A stretch of 64,000 nucleotides of DNA, from the NCBI GenBank assembly GCA_029721515.1, contig CM056556.1, forward strand, positions 19,720,645 through 19,784,644. The letters run 5' to 3'. The stretch is from Synanceia verrucosa. Taxonomy: Eukaryota; Chordata; Actinopteri; Perciformes; Synanceiidae. Every line of letters starts with the position of its first letter. Within the stretch, counting starts at the first letter, position 1. Under the pieces are notes generated by a model, which saw only the letters and a list, made by a program, of their open reading frames with translations, was not told where the DNA came from and ran no database searches. Below are positions 63,661-64,000 of this stretch, piece after piece. The position numbers and the translations under genes were made by a program.

Positions 63661-64000
63661 GCTAGTGTCCCTTTTTTCACAGCACTAAATCCTTAAACTG
63701 TCCCTCCAGAATGCAGGGTTGAAGCACAGTGTCTCAAGGAAAACAGATGGCTAGTTATCGCTAAGTTGACGAGGTAACCAAGGTCAGAGGAGTCTGCCAG
63801 CGTCGGCCCTTTGATAAGGCCAATGGCTGAGCGTCAGCAAGACAACAGGCGCCACTGTTAGTTCAGAGCTTAGAATGAGCATGCCCTGACTGTAACGCTA
63901 CTCAAGAATAATGTATGGTAATATACTTGTACTTAACTGGGTGTTAGTTTATAAGGCTGAGCACCATAGGGGAAGGCAGGAATATCAGCGGACTCTGGCA
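63661..64000. other. No gene recognised
   Basis: Non-coding to the window end. Confidence 0.4.

Overview
The window looks like teleost fish genomic DNA. It carries one recognisable host exon, the last coding exon of a thyrotropin-releasing-hormone receptor-like GPCR (minus strand, 39.7-40.2 kb), surrounded by layers of fish-type transposons: Tc1/mariner, hAT, PIF/Harbinger-like, TTAA-type MITEs, two short-LTR Ty3/Gypsy elements, several LINEs, and degraded exons of a THAP-domain transposase-like gene. No prokaryotic features, rRNA or tRNA were seen.

The main object is a terminus-to-terminus Maverick/Polinton of the adintovirus type at 4609-19859 (15,251 bp). It has terminal inverted repeats of about 0.53 kb beginning AG and a 6-bp target duplication (TACATT). 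It sits inside the reverse-transcriptase gene of a LINE, just before the YADD codons. Genes converge on a two-way poly(A) site near 11.61 kb. The left arm (+) has three accessory genes (A, B, C), a chromodomain integrase, the single-jelly-roll minor capsid protein, a pVI-like protein with a basic tail, the major capsid protein and an adenain-like protease. The right arm (-) has a previously unlisted five-exon spliced gene at the terminus, a 1340-aa protein-primed PolB, the FtsK/A32-like packaging ATPase and two small conserved proteins. Integrase, PolB and both TIRs are intact. The major capsid, protease, ATPase and probably pVI-like frames carry nonsense or frameshift lesions, so this copy is an endogenous element that probably cannot build particles but could still encode integration and replication functions.

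Layout: 0-3.9 kb, THAP-family exons interrupted by Tc1 and another repeat; 4.0-4.6 kb and 19.9-20.8 kb, the two halves of the LINE split by the adintovirus; 23.2-23.7 kb, further THAP-family exons; 24.2-30.5 kb, LINE tails, a MITE, microsatellites and a Tc1 remnant; 31.1-35.6 kb, Gypsy-1; 39.7-40.2 kb, the receptor exon; 41.5-45.2 kb, a MITE, an L1-like remnant and two striking inverted duplications; 47.2-51.6 kb, a Harbinger-like element nested in a long-TIR repeat; 51.6-52.4 kb, a retroviral-type protease fragment; 52.4-62.9 kb, a LINE with a hAT element and Gypsy-2 inserted in it, both with clean target duplications; 63.1-63.7 kb, a Tc1 remnant of the same family as the one at the start.

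All assignments rest on reading the sequence and on remembered family motifs; no database search was possible.
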